Origin: Aurantiacibacter gangjinensis
GTDB taxonomy: Bacteria; Pseudomonadota; Alphaproteobacteria; Sphingomonadales; Sphingomonadaceae
Direction: 5' to 3'
Assembly (NCBI RefSeq): GCF_001886695.1
Contig: NZ_CP018097.1
Span: forward strand, 1,755,001 to 1,819,000
Length of the DNA: 64,000 bases
This document shows positions 33,876 through 41,560 of the stretch, piece by piece. The notes beneath the pieces are model-generated. The model searched no databases, was not told the DNA's origin, and saw nothing but the letters and a program-made list of their open reading frames with translations. Both the position numbers and the translations under genes were made by a program. Each line of letters opens with the position of its first letter. Positions within the stretch are counted from its first letter, which is position 1.

Positions 33876-34061
33876 GGCGATGCCCACCTCTACCTCAACC
33901 ACACAGAGCTGATCGAAGCGCAGCTGAAGCGGGAACCGGCGGGCGTGCCGAAACTTGCTTTTACACGTATCCCGCCGACAATTTTCGATTACCGCATCGA
34001 GGATTTCGAGGTGCGCGACTACGAACCGCAGGGCGTGCTTCGCGCGCCCGTGGCGGTGTGA
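33876..34061 (+). pseudogene. thyA: 3' remnant of the original high-GC thyA
   Basis: 62 codons with stop at 34059-34061, lacking any start or 5' part. Translation opens GDAHLYLNHTELIEAQLKR and includes FDYRIEDFEVRDYEPQGVL, ending RAPVAV. It aligns without gaps to the last ~61 residues of the intact thyA just upstream (GDVHLYLNHRNLIEEQLSR... APVAV), but the DNA is diverged and high-GC like the chromosome. The break lies at ~33865-33876, within a Gly-Gly-Asp motif. It cannot encode an active enzyme because the catalytic Cys and substrate loops are missing. Confidence 0.9.
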
Positions 34062-34093
34062 TTGGCAGGCCTCCGGCCCTGTGCTAGGGCGCA

Positions 34094-34122
34094 TTGACCG
34101 TTACAGCCGTAGCTAATATAAT
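34094..34122 (+). promoter_or_regulatory. Sigma-70 promoter of the branched-chain dehydrogenase genes
   Basis: TTGACC at 34094-34099 and TATAAT at 34117-34122 are separated by 17 bases, close to consensus. The ATG of the E1-alpha gene is 36 bases further on, with GGGAG as ribosome site. It lies just after the thyA remnant, so these genes have their own promoter. Confidence 0.75.
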
Positions 34123-34157
34123 TCCACGCAGATGGAATAATCTTTTGGGAGCCAGTG

Positions 34158-35462
34158 ATGGCCAAAGCCACCGATCGGGCCGCGGGCGACAAGGGGAGCA
34201 ACCGCCCCAAACTCGCTCTGCATGTGCCGGAGCCGCGCTATCGGCCCGGCGACACCGTCGATTTCTCGCATCTGGGCATTACCGAACCGGGTGCACAGCC
34301 GCGCCCCGACGAGACCGCCGAAGCGCGTGAAACCTACCCGCTATGCGATGATTTGATCCGGGTTCTGGGCGATGACGACAAGGCGCACGGGCCATGGGAT
34401 CCGCGCCTCGATGCCGATACGCTGCGGCGGATGCTGCGCGAAATGGCGCTGGTGCGTGCTTTCGACAACCGCATGTACCGCGCCCAGCGGCAGGGCAAGA
34501 CCAGCTTCTACATGAAGTGCACGGGCGAAGAGGCGACCAGCGTGTGCGCCACCCATGCACTCGCCGGGGACGACATGATCTTCCCCAGCTATCGCCAGCA
34601 GGGCTGCCTGATCGCGCGCGGGTATGAGCTGACCGAAATGGTCAACCAGATCTATTCCAACAAGGGCGACAAGCTGAAGGGCCGCCAGCTGCCCATCATG
34701 TATTGCTCCAAGCGCCTGAGCTTCTTCTCCATCTCCGGCAACCTCGCCACACAGCTGCCGCAGGCGACGGGCTTTGCCATGGCGAGCGCCAGCAAGGGCG
34801 ACAGCCGCATCGCCGCCACGTGGGTGGGCGAGGGGAGCACGGCGGAAGGCGACTTCCATTCCGCGCTGACATTCGCGACCGTCTACAATGCGCCGGTGAT
34901 CTTCAACGTCATCAATAATCAGTGGGCCATCAGTAGTTTCTCGGGCTTCGCTGGGGCGGAGCGCGCGACTTTCGCCGCACGTGCCATCGGGTATGGCATG
35001 GCGGGCCTGCGGGTGGACGGTAACGATCCGCTCGCGGTGTATGCGGCAGAGCGCTGGGCGGCGGACCGTGCGCGCAGCAATGGCGGGCCGACGCTGATCG
35101 AGCATTTTACCTACCGCGCCGAAGGGCACTCTACCTCGGACGACCCCAGCCAGTATCGCAGCGCCGAAGAACGCGGCGAATGGACGCTGGGCGATCCGGT
35201 GATGCGGTTGAAGGATCATCTCATCGCTTTGGGTGAATGGTCGGAGGAGCAGCAGGAAGCACAGGATGCGGAGCTGGATGACATGGTGAAAGCCGCCATG
35301 AAGGAAGGCGAGAAGAACGGCATTCTCGGCCACGGCCTGCACCATCCCTTCGCCACCATGTTCGAGGACGTGTTCGAAGAGCTGCCCTGGCATCTGGAAG
35401 AGCAGAGCGAGCAGGCGATACGCGAGCGCGAGATCAAGTTTCCGGAAGGCCTGAAGAAATGA
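34158..35462 (+). CDS. Branched-chain 2-oxoacid dehydrogenase E1, alpha subunit
   Basis: 434 residues from the ATG at 34158; a GTG at 34155 adjoins it but is less favoured. The TPP-binding motif is seen as GEGSTAEGDFHSALTFATVYN...NVINNQW. EEATSVCATHALAGDDMIFPSYRQQG (quoted in outline) and the YRAEGHSTSDDPSQYR loop are typical of the BCKDH E1-alpha of aerobic bacteria. The complex oxidises 2-oxo-isovalerate, -isocaproate and -methylvalerate to acyl-CoAs. The following E1-beta gene overlaps by 4 bases. No BkdR-like regulator is adjacent. Confidence 0.92.
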   Translation: MAKATDRAAGDKGSNRPKLALHVPEPRYRPGDTVDFSHLGITEPGAQPRPDETAEARETYPLCDDLIRVLGDDDKAHGPWDPRLDADTLRRMLREMALVRAFDNRMYRAQRQGKTSFYMKCTGEEATSVCATHALAGDDMIFPSYRQQGCLIARGYELTEMVNQIYSNKGDKLKGRQLPIMYCSKRLSFFSISGNLATQLPQATGFAMASASKGDSRIAATWVGEGSTAEGDFHSALTFATVYNAPVIFNVINNQWAISSFSGFAGAERATFAARAIGYGMAGLRVDGNDPLAVYAAERWAADRARSNGGPTLIEHFTYRAEGHSTSDDPSQYRSAEERGEWTLGDPVMRLKDHLIALGEWSEEQQEAQDAELDDMVKAAMKEGEKNGILGHGLHHPFATMFEDVFEELPWHLEEQSEQAIREREIKFPEGLKK

Positions 35463-36523
35463 GCGAGGCGATGGAAGCGCAAGACGCCGCTGCCGGCGAA
35501 GGCGGCGAAACCAAGCACATGAACATGATCGAGGCGATCAATTCCGCCCTCGATTGCATGCTCGCCAAGGATGACGACGTTATCCTGCTAGGCGAGGATA
35601 TCGGCTATTTCGGCGGCGTGTTCCGCTGCACCGCTGGCTTGCAGGAGAAATACGGCAAGACCCGCGTTTTCGATACGCCCATTTCCGAATGCGGCATCAT
35701 CGGCGTGGCAGTGGGCATGGGTGCCTATGGCCTGCGTCCCGTGCCGGAAATCCAGTTTGCCGACTACATCTATCCCGGGCTGGACCAGCTGATCAGCGAG
35801 GCGGCGCGCCTGCGCTATCGCTCGGCAGGCGAGTTTATCGCGCCCATGACGGTGCGCAGCCCCTTTGGCGGCGGCATTTTCGGCGGGCAGACCCACTCGC
35901 AAAGCCCGGAAGCGATCTTTACCCATGTCGCGGGCCTGAAAACGGTGATCCCGGCAACGCCCTACGATGCGAAGGGGCTGCTCATCAGCTGCATCGAGGA
36001 TAACGACCCCGTCATCTTCTTCGAGCCCAAGCGTATCTATAACGGCCCCTTCGATGGCTATTACGACCGCCCGGCCAAGAACTGGAAGGGCCGCGAGGAT
36101 GCGCAGGTGCCGGAGGGGTATTACTCCATCCCGCTCGGCAAGGCGCGCACCGTTACCGAAGGCGACCAGCTGACCATCCTCGCTTACGGCACCATGGTCC
36201 ATGTGGCCGAGGCGGTGTGCCGCGAAAAGGGCGTGGAGGCCGAGATCCTCGACCTGCGCACGCTCGTGCCGCTCGATATCGAGGCCATCGAGGCGTCGGT
36301 GGAGCGCACCGGCCGCTGCCTGATCGTGCATGAGGCGACGCGCACCAGCGGCTTCGGCGCGGAGCTTTCTGCTCTGGTGACCGAACGCTGCTTCTACCAT
36401 CTCGAAGCGCCGGTGGAGCGTGTGACCGGTTTCGACACGCCCTATCCGCACAGCCTCGAATGGGCATATTTCCCCGGCCCCGTCCGCATCGGCGAGGCCA
36501 TCGACAAGATCCTGCAGGACTAG
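35459..36523 (+). CDS. Branched-chain 2-oxoacid dehydrogenase E1, beta subunit
   Basis: 354 residues overlapping E1-alpha (ATGA). Typical transketolase-like features: NMIEAINSALD, GEDIGYFGGVFR, RVFDTPISECGIIGVAVG and EIQFADYIYPGLDQL, with a C-terminal domain containing SVERTGRCLIVHEA. It forms the alpha2beta2 E1 with the upstream product. Its stop codon at 36521-36523 is followed immediately, at 36524, by a 33-base terminal inverted repeat, so the E2 gene is separated from it by an inserted element rather than by the usual short gap. Confidence 0.93.
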   Translation: MSEAMEAQDAAAGEGGETKHMNMIEAINSALDCMLAKDDDVILLGEDIGYFGGVFRCTAGLQEKYGKTRVFDTPISECGIIGVAVGMGAYGLRPVPEIQFADYIYPGLDQLISEAARLRYRSAGEFIAPMTVRSPFGGGIFGGQTHSQSPEAIFTHVAGLKTVIPATPYDAKGLLISCIEDNDPVIFFEPKRIYNGPFDGYYDRPAKNWKGREDAQVPEGYYSIPLGKARTVTEGDQLTILAYGTMVHVAEAVCREKGVEAEILDLRTLVPLDIEAIEASVERTGRCLIVHEATRTSGFGAELSALVTERCFYHLEAPVERVTGFDTPYPHSLEWAYFPGPVRIGEAIDKILQD

Positions 36524-36793
36524 AGACCTTGTCGTTGGCAGCTGAAAGCACCTGGATTTGCTCTCGAGACCCACTGGCAAGGAACGTCGCGAAGCGCGGG
36601 CAGGTTGTCCCTCGTAAGCGGCGTGACGCTGTCCGGTGGGTCTCGAGAGCGAACCGCGAAGCGGCGGGCCATTTCGGCCCTATATCGGCGTTGCTCGTCA
36701 GTCACGATGAGGTCTCATCGCTCCATCCTCGCGCCTTGAAATCGGACCGAACTGGATCCGTCCAGGTGCATTCAGCTGCCAACGACAAGGTCT
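36524..36793. mobile_element. 270-bp nested inverted-repeat element between E1-beta and E2 genes (MITE-like)
   Basis: Terminal inverted repeats of 33 bases (36524-36556 and 36761-36793) match with one mismatch. Inside is a second, perfect 15-base inverted repeat (36560-36574 and 36636-36650, core CTCGAGACCCAC). No ORF of note lies inside. The left end abuts the E1-beta stop. The right end carries AAGG at 36787-36790, 7 bases before the E2 ATG, so the element itself seems to provide the ribosome site. No clear target-site duplication was seen. The layout is that of a miniature inverted-repeat element; a transposase source is not visible. Confidence 0.7.
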
Positions 36794-36797
36794 AATT

Positions 36798-38141
36798 ATG
36801 GCAAAGTTCACATTTCCCATGCCCGATATCGGCGAAGGCATCACCGAGGCGGAGATTGTCGCCTGGAACGTCAAGGTCGGGGACCGCATCGAAGAAGACG
36901 CCGAATTCGTCGACATGATGACCGACAAGGCGACCGTGCCGATGGAAAGCCCGGTGACCGGCAAGGTGCTGGAGATCGCCGGCGAAGTGGGCGACATGGT
37001 CGCCATCGGCAGCCCGCTGATCGTGATCGAGGTGGAGGGCGAAGTGCCCGACGATGTGGCGGAGGAAGCTGCCGCCGCCGAAGATGCCGCGCCTGCGCCG
37101 AAGGATTCGGAGGTCGAGACGCGCATCGAGGTGGAGAACCCGGATGCTTCCGATCAAGAGGATGCGGCTGCTACACAGAACACCGACCGGGCTGAGCCTG
37201 TCGAAGCCCTGCCTTCTTCTTCAGGCGAAAGTGCAGAAGTAAAAGACAGCCCTTCGACAAGCTCAGGGCAAACGGAAAAGGTGTTGGCCACCCCCGCCGT
37301 GCGCAAGCGCGCGAAGGATCTCGGCGTCGATCTGGCCCAGTTGAAACCGCAGGCGGACGGGCGCGTGCGCCATGCCGACCTCGACAGCTTCATCGCCTAT
37401 TCGGGCGGTTTCTCCGGTGCGGCACCCGCGCGCGGCGACGAGGAAATTAAGGTCATCGGCCTGCGCAAGCGCATTGCCGAGAATATGGCCGCCGCAAAGC
37501 GCAACATCCCGCATTTCACCTATGTCGAGGAAACCGATGTCACCGCGCTGGAAGAAGCGCGTGCGCAGCTTAACGCGACGCGTGGCGATCGGCCGAAGCT
37601 TACCATGCTGCCGCTGCTGATTACCGCGATCTGCAAGACGCTGCCCGATTTCCCGATGATCAATGCTCGCTACGATGATGAGGCGCGTGTGGTGACCCGC
37701 CACGGCGCGGTCCATCTGGGTATGGCAACCATGACCGATGGCGGGCTGATGGTGCCGGTCATCCGCAATGCGCAGGGCATGAACCTGTGGCAGTTGGCGC
37801 GCGAGATCACCCGCCTTGCCGAAGCCGCACGCGATGGCAGCGCGAAGTCGGACGAACTCTCCGGCTCCACGCTCACCGTCACCTCGCTCGGGCCGCTGGG
37901 CGGCGTGGCCACCACGCCTGTCATCAACCGCCCCGAAGTCGCCATTATCGGCCCGAATCGCATCGTCGAGCGTCCCATGTTCGTCTCCGACGGCAAGGGC
38001 GGTGAGACCATCGCCAAGCGCAAGCTGATGAACATCTCGATCAGCTGCGATCACCGCGTGGTCGACGGCTACGATGCCGCCGCTTTCGTGCAGGAACTGA
38101 AGAAAAAGATCGAGGCGCCCGCAACCATTCTGGCAGGGTAG
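36798..38141 (+). CDS. Branched-chain 2-oxoacid dehydrogenase E2 (lipoamide acyltransferase)
   Basis: 447 residues. The N-terminal lipoyl domain has lipoylated Lys44 (MMTDKATVPMES). A long flexible linker (~residues 85-165) follows. The E1/E3-binding domain (TPAVRKRAKDLGVDLAQLKP) leads to the catalytic domain with ISCDHRVVDGYDAAAF near the C-terminus. It transfers acyl groups from lipoamide to CoA. The linker contains a palindromic intergenic-type repeat translated in frame (37191-37268). An E3 lipoamide dehydrogenase gene is not next to it, so E3 must be shared with another complex. The next feature downstream is tRNA-Asp. Confidence 0.92.
   Translation: MAKFTFPMPDIGEGITEAEIVAWNVKVGDRIEEDAEFVDMMTDKATVPMESPVTGKVLEIAGEVGDMVAIGSPLIVIEVEGEVPDDVAEEAAAAEDAAPAPKDSEVETRIEVENPDASDQEDAAATQNTDRAEPVEALPSSSGESAEVKDSPSTSSGQTEKVLATPAVRKRAKDLGVDLAQLKPQADGRVRHADLDSFIAYSGGFSGAAPARGDEEIKVIGLRKRIAENMAAAKRNIPHFTYVEETDVTALEEARAQLNATRGDRPKLTMLPLLITAICKTLPDFPMINARYDDEARVVTRHGAVHLGMATMTDGGLMVPVIRNAQGMNLWQLAREITRLAEAARDGSAKSDELSGSTLTVTSLGPLGGVATTPVINRPEVAIIGPNRIVERPMFVSDGKGGETIAKRKLMNISISCDHRVVDGYDAAAFVQELKKKIEAPATILAG
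37191..37268. repeat. REP-like palindrome translated within the E2 linker
   Basis: GCTGAGCCTGTCGAAG (37191-37206) and CTTCGACAAGCTCAGG (37252-37267) are inverted copies of the same motif that bounds the intergenic elements at 39992-40083 and 40922-40998. In this copy the whole unit is coding and keeps the E2 frame, adding Ser/Pro/Glu-rich linker residues such as AEPVEALPSSSGES. Confidence 0.75.
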
Positions 38142-38236
38142 AAAAAGAGTTCAAAAAGCCGCGCGCCATGTGTTGACAGCCTTCGGGCGCTCCACTAGAT
38201 GCGCGGCTCCCAAGAGGCGCTGTGCCGCTTAAATGC

Positions 38237-38313
38237 GCGGGTGTAGCTCAGTTGGTTAGAGTATCGGCCTGTCACGCCGAGGGTCGCGGGTTCGAGTCCC
38301 GTCACTCGCGCCA
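38237..38313 (+). tRNA. tRNA-Asp (anticodon GTC)
   Basis: 77 bases including encoded CCA (38311-38313). The acceptor GCGGGTG pairs with CACTCGC, allowing one G-T. The anticodon stem CGGC/GCCG encloses CTGTCAC, giving anticodon GTC. The T-arm GGGTTCGAGTCCC is intact. It reads GAC and GAT. Confidence 0.96.
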
Positions 38314-38397
38314 CTTGGGACATTTCCTTCATCGCTAGCAGTTGATCGGTCGCCGCACTCTTGCGCGCCCGCCTGCTCGACTGCATGGCTGCATGCG

Positions 38398-39540
38398 ATG
38401 ACGAGCTACACTTTCGATTACGGTCCCAAAGTGGTCGGCGGCCTCGGCGCGAGCGATGATCTCGCGCCCCATGTGCCTGAAGGTCCGCTGCTGTTCGTGA
38501 CCGATGCCAATTTGCGCGCGCTCGGCCTGGTCGAACGTCCGCTTGCCAGCTTGCGCGAACGGCACGACGTCGCCGTGTTCTACGATGTGCAGGAAGACCC
38601 GAGCGAGGCGAGCGTGCTGGCAGCGCTCGATCTGGCGCGCGAAGTCGGCGCTGCGGGCGTAGTCGGCTTTGGCGGGGGCAGCCCGATGGATGTCGCCAAG
38701 GCCGTCGCCTACCTTCACGGCAGTGGAGACGATATCGCGGACATTTACGGTGTCGGCTTTGCCGAGGGGCGGGGCGTACCGCTGCTGCTGATCCCCACCA
38801 CCGCAGGCACCGGGTCCGAAGCGACGCCCATTTCCATCCTCACCGTTGGCGAAACGGAGAAGAAGGGCATCGTGAGCCCGGCGCTTTACGCCGACACCGC
38901 GCTGCTGGATGCGACGCTTACCACCGGCCTGCCGCGCCATGTAACGGCGGCGACCGGGATCGACGCGATGGTCCACGCCATCGAAGCCTTCACCTCGCGC
39001 CATCGCAAGAACCCCATGTCCGACGCGCTGGCGAGAGAGGCGCTGCGGCTGCTCGCCGCCAATATCCGCGCCGTCTGCGACACGCCGGACGATCTTTCGG
39101 CGCGCGATGCCATGCTGCGCGGCAGCTATTTGGCGGGCGTCGCTTTCGCCAATGCGCCGGTAGCGGGCGTGCATGCACTGGCCTATCCGCTGGGCGGGCA
39201 TTTCCATGTGCCGCACGGCCTTTCCAATGCGTTGATGCTGCCGCAAGTGCTGGCGCACAATATGTCCGAAGCGCGCGATCTTTACGCCGAGCTGGCGGTG
39301 GAGGTCGATCCGAGGCTTGCCAGCCTTGGCACCCAGGCCCGCGCGCAGGGCCTGGTCGAGGCGCTGCGACAGATCGCTGCCGATATCGGCCTCAGCCCGA
39401 AACTGGTCGATGTGGGCGTAAGCGCGCACGATCTCGACCTGCTGGCGGATGAGGCGATGAAGCAGGAGCGGCTACTGGTGAACAATCCGGTTCCCATCAC
39501 GCGCGCGGATGCGCGCCGTATGTACGAGGCTGCCCTATGA
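38398..39540 (+). CDS. Iron-containing (group III) alcohol dehydrogenase
   Basis: 380 residues. NAD(P)-binding [15 protein letters not shown] and the metal-ligand region [24 protein letters not shown] (quoted in outline) place it in the Fe-ADH family; [11 protein letters not shown] is also present. Such enzymes oxidise primary or secondary alcohols or reduce aldehydes, and the physiological substrate is unknown. It overlaps a thioesterase gene by 4 bases, so the pair may act on a short-chain acyl/aldehyde intermediate. That link is inferred from the overlap only. Confidence 0.9.
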   Translation: MTSYTFDYGPKVVGGLGASDDLAPHVPEGPLLFVTDANLRALGLVERPLASLRERHDVAVFYDVQEDPSEASVLAALDLAREVGAAGVVGFGGGSPMDVAKAVAYLHGSGDDIADIYGVGFAEGRGVPLLLIPTTAGTGSEATPISILTVGETEKKGIVSPALYADTALLDATLTTGLPRHVTAATGIDAMVHAIEAFTSRHRKNPMSDALAREALRLLAANIRAVCDTPDDLSARDAMLRGSYLAGVAFANAPVAGVHALAYPLGGHFHVPHGLSNALMLPQVLAHNMSEARDLYAELAVEVDPRLASLGTQARAQGLVEALRQIAADIGLSPKLVDVGVSAHDLDLLADEAMKQERLLVNNPVPITRADARRMYEAAL

Positions 39541-39989
39541 GCGATGAGGCGAGCAAACGCCCCGATCCGCGCGCCCGAAGCGCTTACAAGACATGGCGCA
39601 CCATCCCCACGCGCTGGGCCGACAACGATGTGTACGGCCACGTCAACAACGTCACCTATTACAGCTGGTTCGACACGGCGGTGAATGCCGAACTGGCCGA
39701 GCGCGGCCTGCTGGATATCGAACACGGCGCGATGATCGGATTGGTGGTGGAAACGGGCTGCCGCTATTTCGCCCCGCTCGCATTTCCGCAAACGGTGGAA
39801 GCGGGTGTGCGCGTGGCAAAGCTGGGCAATTCGAGTGTGCGCTACGAGATCGGCATTTTCGCGCAAGGGTCGGACGAGCCTGCGGCCGAGGGCCACTTCG
39901 TGCATGTCTATGTGGACCGTGGCACGCGGCGGCCCGTGGCATTGCCGGAGGACTGGCGGGCGGGATTGAAAAAGTTGTCGAACCTCTAA
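39537..39989 (+). CDS. YbgC/FadM-type acyl-CoA thioesterase (hot-dog fold)
   Basis: 150 residues. The catalytic Asp of the 4-hydroxybenzoyl-CoA thioesterase family is seen in [20 protein letters not shown]. The remaining hot-dog strands include [15 protein letters not shown] and VRYEIGIF. It hydrolyses acyl-CoA thioesters, most likely short or medium chains. It is coupled to the Fe-ADH gene by a 4-base overlap. A REP-like palindrome starts 3 bases after the stop and probably marks the operon end. Confidence 0.88.
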   Translation: MSDEASKRPDPRARSAYKTWRTIPTRWADNDVYGHVNNVTYYSWFDTAVNAELAERGLLDIEHGAMIGLVVETGCRYFAPLAFPQTVEAGVRVAKLGNSSVRYEIGIFAQGSDEPAAEGHFVHVYVDRGTRRPVALPEDWRAGLKKLSNL

Positions 39990-39991
39990 AA

Positions 39992-40083
39992 CCGCTCATC
40001 CTGAGCCTGTCGAAGGATCGCTTTTTCTTTTGGAAGACGTCTCACAAGTAAGGACGACCCTTCGACAGGCTCAGGGTGAGCGG
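39992..40083. repeat. REP-like element with 25-base inverted ends
   Basis: The inverted ends (39992-40016, 40059-40083) match with one mismatch around a core of CTGAGCCTGTCGAAGG / CCTTCGACAGGCTCAG. The ~42-base interior is AT-rich (CTTTTTCTTTTGG). It lies between the convergent thioesterase and DUF2842 genes and could terminate both. It is the same repeat family as the copies at 37191 and 40922. Confidence 0.8.
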
Positions 40084-40088
40084 AATAG

Positions 40089-40319
40089 TTACCGCTTCGG
40101 CGGCTCGCGCCAGCTGCCCGTCTCCATCCAGATAAGGAAGCGCCGTAGCGGCCTGATCCAGATCACGCCCAGCACGATATAGACCAGCGTTTGCCAGAAT
40201 ACCGGCCAGCTGCCGATAATGTCCGATACGAAGACCGCGACCAGCACAGCGTAAATGATAAGCGCCACAAACAGGCCGAGAACGCCGACAGGGATTCTCC
40301 AGGTGGGTTCTTCACGCAT
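40089..40319 (-). CDS. DUF2842 small membrane protein
   Basis: 76 residues from the ATG at 40319, starting MREEPTWRIPVGVLGLF. Two hydrophobic helices (VGVLGLFVALIIYAVLVAVF and FWQTLVYIVLGVIWI) are followed by the family's C-terminal PLRRFLIWMETGSW. Function is unknown; the family is largely alphaproteobacterial. The start overlaps the end of the 5-formyl-THF cyclo-ligase gene by 8 bases, so they are cotranscribed. Confidence 0.85.
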   Translation of the reverse strand: MREEPTWRIPVGVLGLFVALIIYAVLVAVFVSDIIGSWPVFWQTLVYIVLGVIWIRPLRRFLIWMETGSWREPPKR

Positions 40320-40905
40320 CGAAATGGTCTCCAAACGGGCCGAGCACGCGGGTGGTTGTGACGATGGCGTGCAGCGGCATGTCGTGGTCCTCCATGGGCA
40401 GCTCGTCCACTTCCTGCACATCCCAGCCAAGGCCGATGGCGATGGTTTCGGGATGGGCGGCCAGCCAGCGGTCGTAAAAGCCGCCGCCCTGGCCCAACCG
40501 CGCGCCGGTAGCGGTAAAGCCGACCAGCGGAACGAAGATCACGTCCGGCACCATTTCGGGCGCATCGGCAGCAGGCTGCATCAAGCCTTTCCGCCCCTCT
40601 TCGAGGTCGCTCTGCGTGAAGGGATCGGTGTGCTCGTGAAAGGTCATGCCGCCGTCCATCGCGGTGATACGGGGCAGGGCAATGCGGTGTCCCGCTTCCT
40701 GAAACCAGCGCGCATAACCTGCGGCGGGCGCTTCCCCATCCGCCGCGTGGTAGAGGCCGAGAATGGCGTTTTCCGGCACCATCGCGCGCACCGGGCCGGG
40801 CGGTGCGCGAAATACCAGCGCGCTGACCTCCTGCGGCAGGGCAGCAGCATGCTCGCGGCGCAATTGGCGCAGGCGGGTGCGGAGTTCTGTCTTTGTATCA
40901 CTCAC
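40312..40905 (-). CDS. 5-formyltetrahydrofolate cyclo-ligase
   Basis: 197 residues. ATP-dependent conversion of 5-formyl-THF to 5,10-methenyl-THF. The family motif GARLGQGGGFYDRWLA is present, as is the N-terminal RLRQLRREHA and the VPLVGFTATG strand. In many bacteria this gene (ygfA/fau) lies just downstream of 6S RNA and zapA. Here the same order is kept on the minus strand (zapA, 6S candidate, this gene), so it may be read from the 6S transcript. A REP-like repeat separates it from the RNA. Confidence 0.92.
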   Translation of the reverse strand: MSDTKTELRTRLRQLRREHAAALPQEVSALVFRAPPGPVRAMVPENAILGLYHAADGEAPAAGYARWFQEAGHRIALPRITAMDGGMTFHEHTDPFTQSDLEEGRKGLMQPAADAPEMVPDVIFVPLVGFTATGARLGQGGGFYDRWLAAHPETIAIGLGWDVQEVDELPMEDHDMPLHAIVTTTRVLGPFGDHFDA

Positions 40906-40921
40906 TGGCGACGCCGACTAA

Positions 40922-40998
40922 CCGTTCGTCCTGAGCTTGTCGAAGGGCGAATTGCCTAAATTGACTATTTCATGGTTCGACAAGCTCACCACGAACGG
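40922..40998. repeat. REP-like element between 6S candidate and cyclo-ligase
   Basis: The inverted ends (40922-40946 and 40974-40998) share the CTGAGCTTGTCGAAGG-type core with four mismatches over 25 bases. The interior is AT-rich. The right end overlaps a small hairpin (40996-41010) at the 3' side of the 6S RNA candidate. Confidence 0.75.
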
Positions 40999-41010
40999 AC
41001 CTTAGGTCCG
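40996..41010 (-). terminator. Hairpin at the 3' end of the 6S RNA candidate
   Basis: CGGACC (40996-41001) and GGTCCG (41005-41010) form a 6-bp stem with a 3-base loop, directly downstream of the candidate 6S RNA on the minus strand. No T-run follows, so termination or processing could occur here. Confidence 0.4.
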
Positions 41011-41172
41011 AGATACTGCCCTCAAGTAGCGCAAGCGGCAGGGCAAAAAGAAAGTGGCGGAACCACCATGGGCCGTTTTCTTGGAAATCCTCTGACGCCT
41101 CAACGTCAGGTGGGCGCCATATGCATCGATGCCACAGCCGAACTGGTGCACCGGGCAGGGACAGCTCCCTTG
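41010..41172 (-). ncRNA. ssrS: 6S RNA candidate
   Basis: The call rests on synteny (zapA upstream, 5-formyl-THF cyclo-ligase downstream, no ORF in the ~340-base gap) and on structure. CTGCCC (minus strand, 41153-41158) can pair with GGGCAG (41016-41021) as the closing stem of a ~160-base RNA, with further complementary blocks between. A TATAAG-like -10 sits at 41179-41184 and would start the RNA near 41172. 6S RNA mimics an open promoter and sequesters RNA polymerase-sigma70 in stationary phase. Ends are approximate. A covariance-model search (Rfam RF00013) would settle it. Confidence 0.62.
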
Positions 41173-41245
41173 GATTTGCTTATAGCCTCAGGGATTTTCA
41201 CTCCAGATCGTACCGGGCAGTACCGCCATGGCCAATCTAGGGTGG

Positions 41246-41560
41246 CTAGGGCGCACTCTCAAGCTGCGATGCGAGGGTTTCGAGCCGGTCGGCCATTTTC
41301 TCGAGCATTTGGGCGTGGGCGTCGTCGTCTTGCGGGCGGGCCCCGGTTCCGCCGCCATTCTTTGCCTCGTGCAACTCGTCTGCCAGCAGGAGCGAGGCGT
41401 ATAGCAGTGTTCGCTCGGCAGACTGGCCTTGCAGATTGTCCAGCGATTTCAGCTTGCTATCGATGCCGGCTCCCAGCTTTTCAATATGCTGTTCCTCGCC
41501 CGCTGCGCAGGCAATGGTGTAGCGGCGACCGGCTATTTCCAGCGTGACATTGCTGCTCAT
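41246..41560 (-). CDS. zapA: Cell-division protein ZapA
   Basis: 104 residues, beginning MSSNVTLEIAGRRYTIACAA with the ZapA-type N-terminal domain (GEEQHIEKLGAGIDSKL) and a C-terminal coiled coil with SLLLADELHEAK. ZapA binds and bundles FtsZ filaments at mid-cell. It overlaps by 4 bases the end of a 61-codon gene just upstream. The position upstream of 6S RNA and the cyclo-ligase gene is widely conserved and supports both calls. Confidence 0.92.
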   Translation of the reverse strand: MSSNVTLEIAGRRYTIACAAGEEQHIEKLGAGIDSKLKSLDNLQGQSAERTLLYASLLLADELHEAKNGGGTGARPQDDDAHAQMLEKMADRLETLASQLESAP

